Origin: Lutibacter flavus
Lineage (GTDB): Bacteria; Bacteroidota; Bacteroidia; Flavobacteriales; Flavobacteriaceae
Reading direction: 5' to 3'
NCBI RefSeq assembly: GCF_900188355.1
Contig: NZ_FZNX01000002.1
Coordinates: 248,001-312,000 of the forward strand
DNA: 64,000 nucleotides
Part shown: positions 9,252-17,500 of the stretch, one piece after another
Layout of the letters: every line of letters starts with the position of its first letter
Numbering within the stretch: the first letter of the stretch is position 1
The notes under the pieces: generated by a model
Told to the model about the DNA's origin: nothing
The model's input: the letters and a program-made list of their open reading frames with translations, nothing else
Databases searched by the model: none
Translations under genes and position numbers: made by a program

Positions 9252-10730
9252 ATGATTAAACACTTTTTAAATTTTGAATGGAAACAATTTTTTCGTTCAT
9301 CGTATTGGCAAAAGAGTATTGCACTGAATATTCTTCTTGGTTTTTTTGCCTTGTATATGATTTTATCTTTTTTAGTTTTAGGTGTAGCTATATACCCATT
9401 ATTAAAAAAGGAGTATCCAGAATCTGATCCTTTAATTATAGTTAATGGATTTTTATTTTATTGGTTTTTAGCCGATTTAGTAATGCGATTCTTTTTGCAA
9501 AAACTTCCGGTTATGAATGTTAAACCATTTTTGGTTTTACCTTTAAAACGAAGTAAAATAGTGAATTATGTACTGCAAAAATCTGCACTTTCATTTTTTA
9601 ACTTTCTTCCACTATTTGCAGTGATACCTTTTGGGGTCGTATTAATTTTTGAAGATTACAGCTTAACTACAGCGTTAATTTGGATGCTAACAATGGTGGT
9701 GTTTTCGCTAATAATTAACTTTGTAAATTTTATAATTGAAAGTAAATCTGCCGAAACTGAATTAAGTTTTCTTCCAATAATTGTGATTGCAACAGCTTTG
9801 TTTGCATTAAATTATTTTGAAATTGTATCATTTTCAAAATTAGTAGCTTCCGCAATGAATGCTATTACAGAAAATCCGTTTTTAGTAACAGTTCCTATCC
9901 TTGTTTTAATAGGTGTGTATCTCGCTAATTTTTCAATTTTAAAGCAAAAATTATATATAGACTCGTCATTAAAAGCCAAAACTGAAATAGCCAATACTTC
10001 AAATTTAGAATGGACCAAAAAATTTGGTTCTATTGCCCCATTTTTACAATTAGATTTAAAATTATTGTGGAGAAATAAAAGACCGCGATCCTCCATATTT
10101 ATTTTAGCAATTGGTTTGTTATATGGTTTATTCTTTTACCCAAATCCTATGTATAGCGATTTAGAATGGCTTTATGTTTTTGTTGGAGTTTTTGTTACAG
10201 GAATTTTCATGATCAATTTTGGGCAATTTATTCCGGCTTGGGATAGTGGTTATTATAAGTTGTTAATGAGTCAGAATATTAAATATAAAGAATACCTTAA
10301 TTCTAAATATACATTAATGATAATGGTAAGTATTATCATGTTTGTTTTAAGTATTCCATATGTGTATTTTGGATGGAAAATACTAGCAGTTCACTTTGCA
10401 GCACTAATTTATAATCTTGGAATAAATGTATATATATTGCTGTATGCTGGTTCTTTTAATAGAAAAAAAATAGATTTAACTCAAAGAGCTGCATTTAACT
10501 ATCAAGGTACTGGTGCAGTGCAGTGGCTGGTTGGATTTCCTTTATTATTTATTCCTGTTGGAATTTTCTTAATACCATATTTCACCATTGGTTTTGAAGC
10601 TGCAGTAGCAACTTTAATAATATTGGGCGTAATTGGAATTGTTTTCCATCAAAAAATAATGAGTAGTATCGTGAAAAAATACCATAGTTCAAAATATAAA
10701 ATGATAAGTGCTTTTGAGCAAAACAACTAA
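9252..10730 (+). CDS. DUF5687 family ABC transporter permease
   Basis: Integral membrane protein of 492 aa with roughly twelve hydrophobic segments. Its start (HFLNFEWKQFFRSSYWQKS) and general form fit the Bacteroidota DUF5687 family, which is paired with a stand-alone ABC ATPase. It should form the membrane part of an ABC exporter with the product of the next gene, 29 bp downstream. The substrate is unknown. Control by the upstream PadR suggests export of an amphipathic or toxic compound, but that is inference. Confidence 0.8.
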   Translation: MIKHFLNFEWKQFFRSSYWQKSIALNILLGFFALYMILSFLVLGVAIYPLLKKEYPESDPLIIVNGFLFYWFLADLVMRFFLQKLPVMNVKPFLVLPLKRSKIVNYVLQKSALSFFNFLPLFAVIPFGVVLIFEDYSLTTALIWMLTMVVFSLIINFVNFIIESKSAETELSFLPIIVIATALFALNYFEIVSFSKLVASAMNAITENPFLVTVPILVLIGVYLANFSILKQKLYIDSSLKAKTEIANTSNLEWTKKFGSIAPFLQLDLKLLWRNKRPRSSIFILAIGLLYGLFFYPNPMYSDLEWLYVFVGVFVTGIFMINFGQFIPAWDSGYYKLLMSQNIKYKEYLNSKYTLMIMVSIIMFVLSIPYVYFGWKILAVHFAALIYNLGINVYILLYAGSFNRKKIDLTQRAAFNYQGTGAVQWLVGFPLLFIPVGIFLIPYFTIGFEAAVATLIILGVIGIVFHQKIMSSIVKKYHSSKYKMISAFEQNN

Positions 10731-10759
10731 CTAAATTATTTCATTTAAAAATAATAAAA

Positions 10760-11455
10760 ATGATTATAGCAACTGAATTATCAAAAAAATACGGAGAAAA
10801 CATAGTTTTAAACATAGAATCATTGGAAATACCAAAAGGACAAGCATTTGGTTTGGTTGGTAATAATGGAGCTGGTAAAACCACTTATTTTAATTTATTA
10901 TTAGATTTAATAAAACCAACAACAGGAAATGTTTTTAATAACGAAATACAAGTAAACAAAAGTGAAGACTGGAAGCCTTTTACAGCTGCTTTTATTGATG
11001 AAAGTTTTTTAATTGGTTATTTGACTCCTGAAGAATATTTCTATTTTATTGGCGAATTACGTGGAATGAACAAAGCAGATATCGACACTTTTTTAGCTCA
11101 ATTCACCGAGATTTTTAATGATGAAATTTTAGGAGGAAAAAAATACTTGAGAGATTTATCAAAAGGAAATCAGAAAAAAGCTGGAATTGTTGCTGCTTTA
11201 ATTGGAAACCCTGAAGTGATAGTTTTAGATGAGCCATTTGCAAATTTAGACCCTACAACACAAATTAGACTTAAAAAATTGTTGAGAGATCTAACAAAAA
11301 ACAGCAAAGCAACTATTTTAATTTCTAGCCACGATTTAGGTCACGTTACTGAAGTTTGTGAGCGAATTGTTGTATTGGATAAAGGAAATATTGTAAAAGA
11401 TATTAAAACATCTGAAGAAACTTTAAAAGAGTTGGAAGCCTATTTTTCGGTGTAA
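10760..11455 (+). CDS. ABC transporter ATP-binding protein
   Basis: ATPase of 231 aa with all ABC motifs: Walker A GNNGAGKTT (about residues 35-43), signature LSKGNQKKAG, Walker B VIVLDEPFANLDP, and the switch His in SSHDLGHV. The signature reads LSKGN rather than LSGGQ, a common variant in exporters of this kind. It is the last gene of the padR cluster and is expected to energise the DUF5687 permease. Confidence 0.9.
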   Translation: MIIATELSKKYGENIVLNIESLEIPKGQAFGLVGNNGAGKTTYFNLLLDLIKPTTGNVFNNEIQVNKSEDWKPFTAAFIDESFLIGYLTPEEYFYFIGELRGMNKADIDTFLAQFTEIFNDEILGGKKYLRDLSKGNQKKAGIVAALIGNPEVIVLDEPFANLDPTTQIRLKKLLRDLTKNSKATILISSHDLGHVTEVCERIVVLDKGNIVKDIKTSEETLKELEAYFSV

Positions 11456-11549
11456 GTAAGTTAAATACACATAATTTTGTATTTTTACAATCCTTTTGCA
11501 ATAATTACGTTAAATACTAAGTTAAGAGGTAGGTAAAAATAAAACTCTA

Positions 11550-13805
11550 TTGAACAAAATTTTTAAAATATTTGTAAGTTTTTTAGCGATGCTTCTTATT
11601 GTTGGTTGTTCAACAAAAAAAGATGCCTTTTTAAATAGGAATTTCCATTCTATTAATACCAAATATAACATACTTTATAACGGTCACGAAGCTTTAAGAA
11701 TTGGTTTAGAGCAATTAAATGCCAATTATGAAGATAATTTTTGGGAACGTTTACCTGTAGAGCCCCTAAAAGTTGATGTTTTGGCATTACCAGGAATGGC
11801 TGCAGAAACTGATGCTTCTCCAAAAGAATTTGAAAGAGCCGAAGAAAAAGCAGTAAAAGCAGTTCAAAAACATTCGATGCTTATTGCAAGGCAAGAACGT
11901 AATAAACAAATAGATGATGCTTATTTGTTATTAGGTAAAGCTCGGTATTATTCTAAAAGATTTGTTCCTGCGTTAGAAGCTTTTAATTATGTTATTAGTA
12001 ATTATCCAAGAGCAAACTTAATTAATGAAACAAAAGTTTGGCAAGCAAAAACACTAGTTCGCTTAAGAAACGAAGAACAAGCGATTGAAAATCTACAATC
12101 CTTATTAAAAGACGAATCTCTAAAAGACCACATAATTGAAGATGCAAATTCGGCATTGGCAATGGCTTATGTTGGTTTAGATAGTGTCACCAAGGCTTTA
12201 TATCATTTAAATAAATCGGTTTTAATTATAAATAAAAATAGAACGATAGCGAAAGCTATGATAACCAAGAAAAAATCAAATGTTGAAAAGTTAGTTTTAA
12301 CAACAAATAATGTTGAACAAACAGCAAGAAATTTATTTATTATAGGTCAGCTTTATAAAGAACAAAACAATATAGATTCTTCTAATATTGCATTTAATAC
12401 TTTGGCAAAATTGAAAAAAGCGCCAAAAAAATATAGTGTAAGAGCTCAGTTAGAATTGGCTAAAAACGCAAATACTAAACAGCGTTTAGCTTATTTTTTA
12501 GAAGTGCTTAAAAAAATGATTAAAAACAGAGATAATAAACCATTTTTAGATGAAATTTATTATCAAGCAGGAATTATTGAAAACACTATTAATTCTGAAG
12601 GCGCAATAGAATATTTTAAAAACTCTTTACTTGCTAGTGATATAAATAATATTCAAAAAGAACTTTCTTATGAAGCAGCTGGAAATTATTATTTTGATAA
12701 AGCAAAATTTGCTGTAGCTGGAGCTTATTACGATAGTATTTTAGGAATTACAAAAGATGAAAATTCTAAACGAATTAGACGTTTGGCAAGAAAAAGAAAT
12801 AACTTAAATGATGTTATTTTATATGAAAATATTGCAAAAAACAACGATAGTATTTTAGATATTGTTGCAATGAGTAAAGAGGAACAATCAGACTTTTTTA
12901 CTACCTACATAGAAAAATTAAAGGCAGAAGATGAAAAGCAGCAGGTATTATTAACTTCAGGAAGTGGATTTTTAAGTGATGCCAGTAAAAAGGGAGAAAA
13001 AGGTACAGGTAAATGGTATTTTTACAATTCACAAACACTGGGATTTGGAGAGCAAGAGTTTAAAAAAGTTTGGGGTAACAGACCGTTAGAAGAAAATTGG
13101 AGATTAAGTGATAAAACTCAAATTAATTTCCAAGGAAATGAGTTAGACATTGTTCAAACCACTAAAAAAATTGACGATTCTAAAAAGTATGACCTTGCAT
13201 ATTATTTAGAGAATATTCCTAGTGATTTATCTAAAATTGATAGCATTAAACAAGAACGTAACAACGCTTATTATAAATTAGGTGTAATTTATAAAGAGCA
13301 ATTTAAAGAACCAGTTTTAGCAATTGATAAATTAGAAAACCTACTTTCTTTTAATCCAGATGAAAATTTGGAGGTTCCGGCAAAATATCATTTATATAAA
13401 ATATATTTCAGTCAAAATAATACAAAAGCAGATGAATTAAAGAAAGATATAGTTTCTAATTTCCCTGATTCTTTGTATGCTAAAATTCTATTAAATCCTG
13501 ATGCAGTTCAGAACGAGGATAAAACAAATTCCCCAGAAAGTGAATATGCCTTAGTTTTTTATGAGTATAAGGATAATAAATTTGACAGTGTTATTGAAAA
13601 AGCCAATTTAGCAATAAGCAAGTTTGAAGGTCAGTCAATTGTTCCAAAGTTTGAATTATTAAAAGCGTATACAATTGGTAAAAAAGAAGGTTTAGAAGCT
13701 TTTAAAACTGCTTTGGACTTTGTAGCTACAAATTACCCAAATACTGAAGAAGGTAAAAAAGCATTAGAAGTAATAGATACCATAAAAACAAAAATAGAAC
13801 CCTAA
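11550..13805 (+). CDS. sprE: type IX secretion/gliding protein SprE/PorW, TPR lipoprotein
   Basis: Protein of 751 aa starting with a TTG codon and a lipoprotein signal (lipobox IVGC, Cys20). The N-terminal block (STKKDAFLNRNFHSINTKYN, then ILYNGHEA) is characteristic of SprE/PorW. Tetratricopeptide-type helical repeats follow over most of the length, for example YLLLGKARYYSKRFVPALEA and YYKLGVIYKEQF. SprE/PorW is a periplasmic-side outer-membrane lipoprotein needed for type IX secretion and gliding in Flavobacterium. It lies directly upstream of the bactofilin and ATP synthase genes. A TAATTTTG element at 11472-11479 may be its -7 box. The assignment rests on recognition of the N-terminus and layout. 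Confidence 0.8.
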   Translation: MNKIFKIFVSFLAMLLIVGCSTKKDAFLNRNFHSINTKYNILYNGHEALRIGLEQLNANYEDNFWERLPVEPLKVDVLALPGMAAETDASPKEFERAEEKAVKAVQKHSMLIARQERNKQIDDAYLLLGKARYYSKRFVPALEAFNYVISNYPRANLINETKVWQAKTLVRLRNEEQAIENLQSLLKDESLKDHIIEDANSALAMAYVGLDSVTKALYHLNKSVLIINKNRTIAKAMITKKKSNVEKLVLTTNNVEQTARNLFIIGQLYKEQNNIDSSNIAFNTLAKLKKAPKKYSVRAQLELAKNANTKQRLAYFLEVLKKMIKNRDNKPFLDEIYYQAGIIENTINSEGAIEYFKNSLLASDINNIQKELSYEAAGNYYFDKAKFAVAGAYYDSILGITKDENSKRIRRLARKRNNLNDVILYENIAKNNDSILDIVAMSKEEQSDFFTTYIEKLKAEDEKQQVLLTSGSGFLSDASKKGEKGTGKWYFYNSQTLGFGEQEFKKVWGNRPLEENWRLSDKTQINFQGNELDIVQTTKKIDDSKKYDLAYYLENIPSDLSKIDSIKQERNNAYYKLGVIYKEQFKEPVLAIDKLENLLSFNPDENLEVPAKYHLYKIYFSQNNTKADELKKDIVSNFPDSLYAKILLNPDAVQNEDKTNSPESEYALVFYEYKDNKFDSVIEKANLAISKFEGQSIVPKFELLKAYTIGKKEGLEAFKTALDFVATNYPNTEEGKKALEVIDTIKTKIEP

Positions 13806-13824
13806 CCCTAAAAGTATAGTAATC

Positions 13825-14223
13825 ATGTTTTCAGAAAAAAAAGACAAACAACCACAAGTTTTAGAACGAAATATAATTGGAAAAAACACCTCAATAGTAG
13901 GAGACGTTATTTCTGAAGGAGATTTTAGAATTGATGGTAAAGTTGAAGGGACTATAAAAACAAGTGGTAGAGTTGTAATTGGTAGTTCTGGTAATGTAAG
14001 TGGAAAAGTTGATTGTAGTAATGCGGATATTGAAGGGAAATTTTCAGGAGAATTACTTGTAAATAGTCTATTAACCTTAAAATCAACTGCAAAAATAGCT
14101 GGAAATGTTGTTATAAGCAAATTATCTGTAGAGCCAGGTGCAGAATTTAATGCAACTTGCTCTATGAAAGGTTCGGTTAAGGAATTGAAAAATGAACAAA
14201 ACACCAAAGAAAAAACAGCTTAA
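13825..14223 (+). CDS. bactofilin (polymer-forming cytoskeletal protein)
   Basis: Protein of 132 aa with the bactofilin beta-helix: NIIGKNTSIVGDVISEGDFR, then IDGKVEGTIKTSGRVVIGSSG and repeated hexapeptide-like turns to about residue 115. The tail is short and charged (KELKNEQNTKEKTA). Bactofilins self-assemble into nucleotide-free filaments and often organise envelope machinery. It starts 19 bp after sprE and overlaps atpZ by 32 bp. It is therefore translationally coupled to both and likely part of the same transcript. Confidence 0.9.
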   Translation: MFSEKKDKQPQVLERNIIGKNTSIVGDVISEGDFRIDGKVEGTIKTSGRVVIGSSGNVSGKVDCSNADIEGKFSGELLVNSLLTLKSTAKIAGNVVISKLSVEPGAEFNATCSMKGSVKELKNEQNTKEKTA

Positions 14224-14419
14224 TAAATACATTCATTTAACTGGAATTGGATTTCAAATGGGCGCTACTATGTATTTGGCAGCCTATTTAGGTAAAAAAT
14301 TAGACAATTATTTTCAAAACGAAAAAAAGATTTGTACGCTGCTACTACTATTATTAGGGTTAGGTGTTTCAATTTGGAATGTATTGCGACAATTAAAAAA
14401 TATAAATGATAGTAAATAA
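14192..14419 (+). CDS. atpZ: AtpZ/AtpI family ATP synthase accessory membrane protein
   Basis: Protein of 75 aa with two membrane helices (about 17-36 and 45-64) separated by a short GKKLDNYF turn, the usual AtpZ/AtpI layout. These proteins assist assembly of the F-ATPase c-ring or supply Mg/Ca to the complex. The start overlaps the last 32 bp of the bactofilin gene in another frame. The ATG is followed by a lysine-rich N-terminus, as is common in the family. Confidence 0.75.
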   Translation: MNKTPKKKQLNKYIHLTGIGFQMGATMYLAAYLGKKLDNYFQNEKKICTLLLLLLGLGVSIWNVLRQLKNINDSK

Positions 14420-14422
14420 TTT

Positions 14423-14803
14423 ATGAATCAAATTTTTAAACAATTTGTAATCGCTCTTTTTTTATTTGTAGGTTTAGCTTTTGCACTACACCTTTTATTA
14501 CTTAATGTTGCAGACTTGCCTCTATTCGAAAATAAAATTATTGCATCCTATATTGTAAATATTATTTTAGCTCTTATAATTTTTACTGGACTGTTTTTAT
14601 TAAGAAATAAATTTAAAAATCAAATCGGATTTCTATTTATGGGTGGAAGTTTTCTTAAGTTTTTTGTTTTCTTTCTTTTTTTCTTACCTGTTTTTAAAGA
14701 AGATGGAACTACAGATAAACTAGAATTTGCTTCTTTTTTCGTTCCTTATGCTGTTTGTCTTTTAATAGAAACATTAGGAGTTATGAGACTTCTTAGGGAC
14801 TAG
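14423..14803 (+). CDS. small membrane protein of the ATP synthase cluster (DUF6168-like)
   Basis: Protein of 126 aa with four hydrophobic segments (about 8-28, 40-60, 70-90, 105-122) and no other motif. It begins 3 bp after atpZ and is followed by the promoter of atpB. Its size, topology and place match the DUF6168-type proteins found before atpB in flavobacteria. The function is unknown; an AtpI-like assembly role is possible from position only. Confidence 0.55.
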   Translation: MNQIFKQFVIALFLFVGLAFALHLLLLNVADLPLFENKIIASYIVNIILALIIFTGLFLLRNKFKNQIGFLFMGGSFLKFFVFFLFFLPVFKEDGTTDKLEFASFFVPYAVCLLIETLGVMRLLRD

Positions 14804-14860
14804 AATTTCAGCTCTTTTTATTCTTATTTATACTGAATAAAAACAAAGGATAATTTATTT

Positions 14861-14889
14861 TTGATTTTTAATTTAAAAACATACCTTTG
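14861..14889 (+). promoter_or_regulatory. promoter upstream of atpB
   Basis: TTG at 14861-14863, an 18-nt spacer and TACCTTTG at 14882-14889 match the Bacteroidota promoter consensus. The position, 37 nt before the atpB ATG, suggests that the ATP synthase genes have their own promoter besides read-through from sprE. Confidence 0.6.
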
Positions 14890-14925
14890 CAGCTAATTTT
14901 AAGCAACTACTATTAGCTAATTAAT

Positions 14926-16059
14926 ATGTATCGAAAAAATCTAGTTAAAACGCTCACTTTGTTGTTATTTGTAATTGCTTTTTCAGCAAACGCACAACAC
15001 GAAGAAGCTCATGTTGAAGAAACAAAACTAAGTACACAAGACACTGAAAAACTTGAGCGTAAAGAATACATTAAGCATCACCTTTTAGATTCATACAGTT
15101 TCAATTTGTTTTCCTACGAAAAGGACAATGGAGAAACTGCACATGTTGGATTTCCTCTACCAATTATTTTAATAGATGGTGGTTTGCAAGTTTTTTCTTC
15201 ATCGAAATTTCATCATGGAGAAACTGTTGCCGAAAATAATGGAAACTTCTATAAATTAGATCACAACAAAATATATAAAACGGACGCAGCTGGTACAATT
15301 GAATATGATGAGCATCACCATGCAACAAACGAGAAGCCTTTAGATTTTTCTTTCACTAAAGGAGCGTTTATGATTTTACTAACATGTATATTAATGTTTT
15401 GGTTATTTACCAGCTTAGCAAAATCTTATGTTAAAAATGGTGGAATCTCAAAAGGATTTGGAAGATTATTTGAGCCAATTGTATTGTATATTCGAGATGA
15501 TATTGCAATTCCAAATATTGGAGAAAAGAAATACAAAAAATATATGCCATATTTATTAACTATATTTTTCTTTATATGGTTTTTAAACATGTTTGGATTA
15601 ACACCATTTGGTGTAAACGTAACAGGAAATATTGCAGTAACCGTTGCATTAGCTTTACTAACGTTTTTAATTACAAATTTTACAGGAACAAAAGATTATT
15701 GGAAACATATTTTTGATCCTTTAGGTGATACCTTGCCTTGGTTTGGTAAAATCCCTTTATACATTATTTTAATTCCAATAGAATTATTAGGAATTGTTAT
15801 CAAACCCTTTTCATTATTGATACGTTTGTATGCAAATATGCAAGCAGGACATATTGTATTGGGAAGTTTAATTGGTTTAATGTTTTTCTTTAAGAGTTGG
15901 TTAGGTAGTCCAATGTCATTTGGGTTGGCTTTTGCAATTTCTTTAATTGAAGTATTAGTTGCCTTATTACAAGCATATATTTTCACAATGTTATCTGCTT
16001 TGTATTTTGGTTTTGCTTCAGAAGAACACGAACACCACGAAGAATCACCAGCTCATTAA
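14926..16059 (+). CDS. atpB: F0F1 ATP synthase subunit a
   Basis: Proton channel subunit of 377 aa. An N-terminal signal peptide (ends SANAQ) is followed by a His/Glu-rich periplasmic extension to about residue 140, an extension known from Bacteroidota AtpB. The membrane domain follows. It contains the essential Arg in IRLYANMQAGHIVLGSL, which faces the c-ring, and ends with a His/Glu-rich tail. First structural gene of the ATP synthase operon. Confidence 0.95.
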   Translation: MYRKNLVKTLTLLLFVIAFSANAQHEEAHVEETKLSTQDTEKLERKEYIKHHLLDSYSFNLFSYEKDNGETAHVGFPLPIILIDGGLQVFSSSKFHHGETVAENNGNFYKLDHNKIYKTDAAGTIEYDEHHHATNEKPLDFSFTKGAFMILLTCILMFWLFTSLAKSYVKNGGISKGFGRLFEPIVLYIRDDIAIPNIGEKKYKKYMPYLLTIFFFIWFLNMFGLTPFGVNVTGNIAVTVALALLTFLITNFTGTKDYWKHIFDPLGDTLPWFGKIPLYIILIPIELLGIVIKPFSLLIRLYANMQAGHIVLGSLIGLMFFFKSWLGSPMSFGLAFAISLIEVLVALLQAYIFTMLSALYFGFASEEHEHHEESPAH

Positions 16060-16127
16060 ATTGAGTAACAACCTTAGCAAAAAGCAAAGGGTTTAAATTG
16101 AATGTTTAATTTTTAATTATATATATT

Positions 16128-16319
16128 ATGGAAATCCCAGTAATGGTAGGAGCAGGTTTAGTAGTTATCGGTGTAGGTATCGGTATTGGTAGAATTGGTG
16201 GTTCAGCAATGGACGCAATCGCCCGTCAACCTGAAGCTTATGGAAAAATCCAAACAGCGATGTTGATTGCAGCGGCGCTTATTGAAGGTATTGGATTTGC
16301 TGCATTATTCGCAGTTTAA
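16128..16319 (+). CDS. atpE: F0F1 ATP synthase subunit c
   Basis: Ring-forming proteolipid of 63 aa. Helix 1 is glycine-rich (GAGLVVIGVGIGIGRIGG), the loop is ARQPEA, and helix 2 carries the ion-binding Glu in AALIEGIGF. The residue after Glu is Gly, not the Ser/Thr seen in many Na+-binding c subunits, so H+ coupling is more likely (inference). It is short compared with the 70-90 aa of many bacteria but normal for this phylum. A strong stem-loop follows the stop codon. Confidence 0.95.
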   Translation: MEIPVMVGAGLVVIGVGIGIGRIGGSAMDAIARQPEAYGKIQTAMLIAAALIEGIGFAALFAV

Positions 16320-16330
16320 TTCTTACAAAT

Positions 16331-16365
16331 ACTAACAACTATAGCGGTTGGTTATAGTTGTTAGT
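16331..16365 (+). promoter_or_regulatory. 15-bp stem-loop between atpE and atpF
   Basis: ACTAACAACTATAGC (16331-16345) pairs with GTTATAGTTGTTAGT-type sequence up to 16365, with one G-T wobble and a 5-nt loop. No T-run follows, so it is not a classic terminator. It probably protects the 3' end of an atpE mRNA or tunes c-subunit output relative to downstream subunits. Confidence 0.55.
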
Positions 16366-16403
16366 TATTTAAAATATACTGAATAAAATTATAAAAATAT
16401 AGA

Positions 16404-16904
16404 ATGGAAAAATTATTAAATGAGTTTTCACTAGGATTGTTCTTTTGGCAATCAGTTTTGTTTATTTGCCTTCTTTTATTATTAAGAAAGTTTGCTTGGA
16501 AGCCAATCTTAAACGCCGTTAATGAGCGTGAGGAAGGTATTAAAGATGCATTAGCATCTGCAGAAGCGGCTCGTAAAGAAATGCAAAACTTGAACGCAGA
16601 CAATGAGCGTATTTTAAAAGAAGCACGTGCACAGCGTGATAGTCTTTTAAAAGAAGCACGTGAAATGAAAGAAAATATTATTTCTGAAGCAAAAGGTGAA
16701 GCTCAGGCTCAAGCTAATAAAGTGGTTGAACAAGCACAAGCTACAATTCAAGCTGAAAAACAAGCTGCAATTACAGATCTAAAAAATCAAGTTGCAGAAT
16801 TATCAGTTGGTATTGCAGAGAAAGTTGTAAGAGGTGAATTAGCGGATAAAAACAAGCAAATTAAACTTGTTGAAGAACTATTAAAAGAAGTAACTATTAG
16901 TTAA
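16404..16904 (+). CDS. atpF: F0F1 ATP synthase subunit b
   Basis: Peripheral stalk subunit of 166 aa: one N-terminal membrane helix (about residues 10-28, GLFFWQSVLFICLLLLL) and a long charged helix with abundant Ala, Glu and Lys to about residue 140. It connects F0 to the delta subunit. The start ATG lies 84 bp after atpE, beyond the intergenic stem-loop. Confidence 0.95.
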   Translation: MEKLLNEFSLGLFFWQSVLFICLLLLLRKFAWKPILNAVNEREEGIKDALASAEAARKEMQNLNADNERILKEARAQRDSLLKEAREMKENIISEAKGEAQAQANKVVEQAQATIQAEKQAAITDLKNQVAELSVGIAEKVVRGELADKNKQIKLVEELLKEVTIS

Positions 16905-16912
16905 TAATAATT

Positions 16913-17455
16913 ATGAGCGGATCTAGAGCGGCAGTAAGGTATGCAAAGGCAGTATTAAATTTTGCACTTGAACAAAATAAAGAAGTTGAAGTGAATAGTG
17001 ATATGTTGTTGGTTGCAGAAACTATTGATGAGAGTAAAGATTTACAATTATTGTTAAGTAGTCCAGTTTTAAAAACTGATATAAAAAGAGCAGCTTTAAA
17101 AGAAGTTTTTTCTAATAAAATCTCGAGCTTATCAATTGGTTTATTAGATCTTTTAGTTGATAATAAAAGATTGCCAATATTAAGTGATGTTGCAAAAGCA
17201 TACACAGTTATTTTTGATAAGTTAAAAGGAATTGAAGTAGCTAAAGTAACTTCAGCAGTTCCGCTAACGGAAGCTTTAAATAAACAAGTTTTAGCTAAAG
17301 TAAAAGAAATTACAGGAAAAGAAGCAACAATTGAAAACATAATAAATCCTGATATTATAGGTGGGTTTATTCTTCGCATTGGAGATGTTCAGTACGATGC
17401 AAGTATTTCAAATAAATTACAAGTATTAAAAAGACAGTTTGAAAGCGAAAATTAG
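16913..17455 (+). CDS. atpH: F0F1 ATP synthase subunit delta
   Basis: Stalk subunit of 180 aa (OSCP family). The N-terminal RAAVRYAKAVLNFA and the C-terminal NPDIIGGFILRIGDVQYDASI are typical of the family. It starts 8 bp after atpF. It links subunit b to the top of the alpha/beta hexamer. Confidence 0.95.
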   Translation: MSGSRAAVRYAKAVLNFALEQNKEVEVNSDMLLVAETIDESKDLQLLLSSPVLKTDIKRAALKEVFSNKISSLSIGLLDLLVDNKRLPILSDVAKAYTVIFDKLKGIEVAKVTSAVPLTEALNKQVLAKVKEITGKEATIENIINPDIIGGFILRIGDVQYDASISNKLQVLKRQFESEN

Positions 17456-17500
17456 ATTTCAAATTAATAATAAAGATTTTAGTTTTAAAAAATAAATAAA

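Noticed and set aside
11472-11479. Firm promoter call for sprE from TAATTTTG
   Set aside because: The -7 match is good but no TTG lies at a normal distance, so it is mentioned only with the gene.
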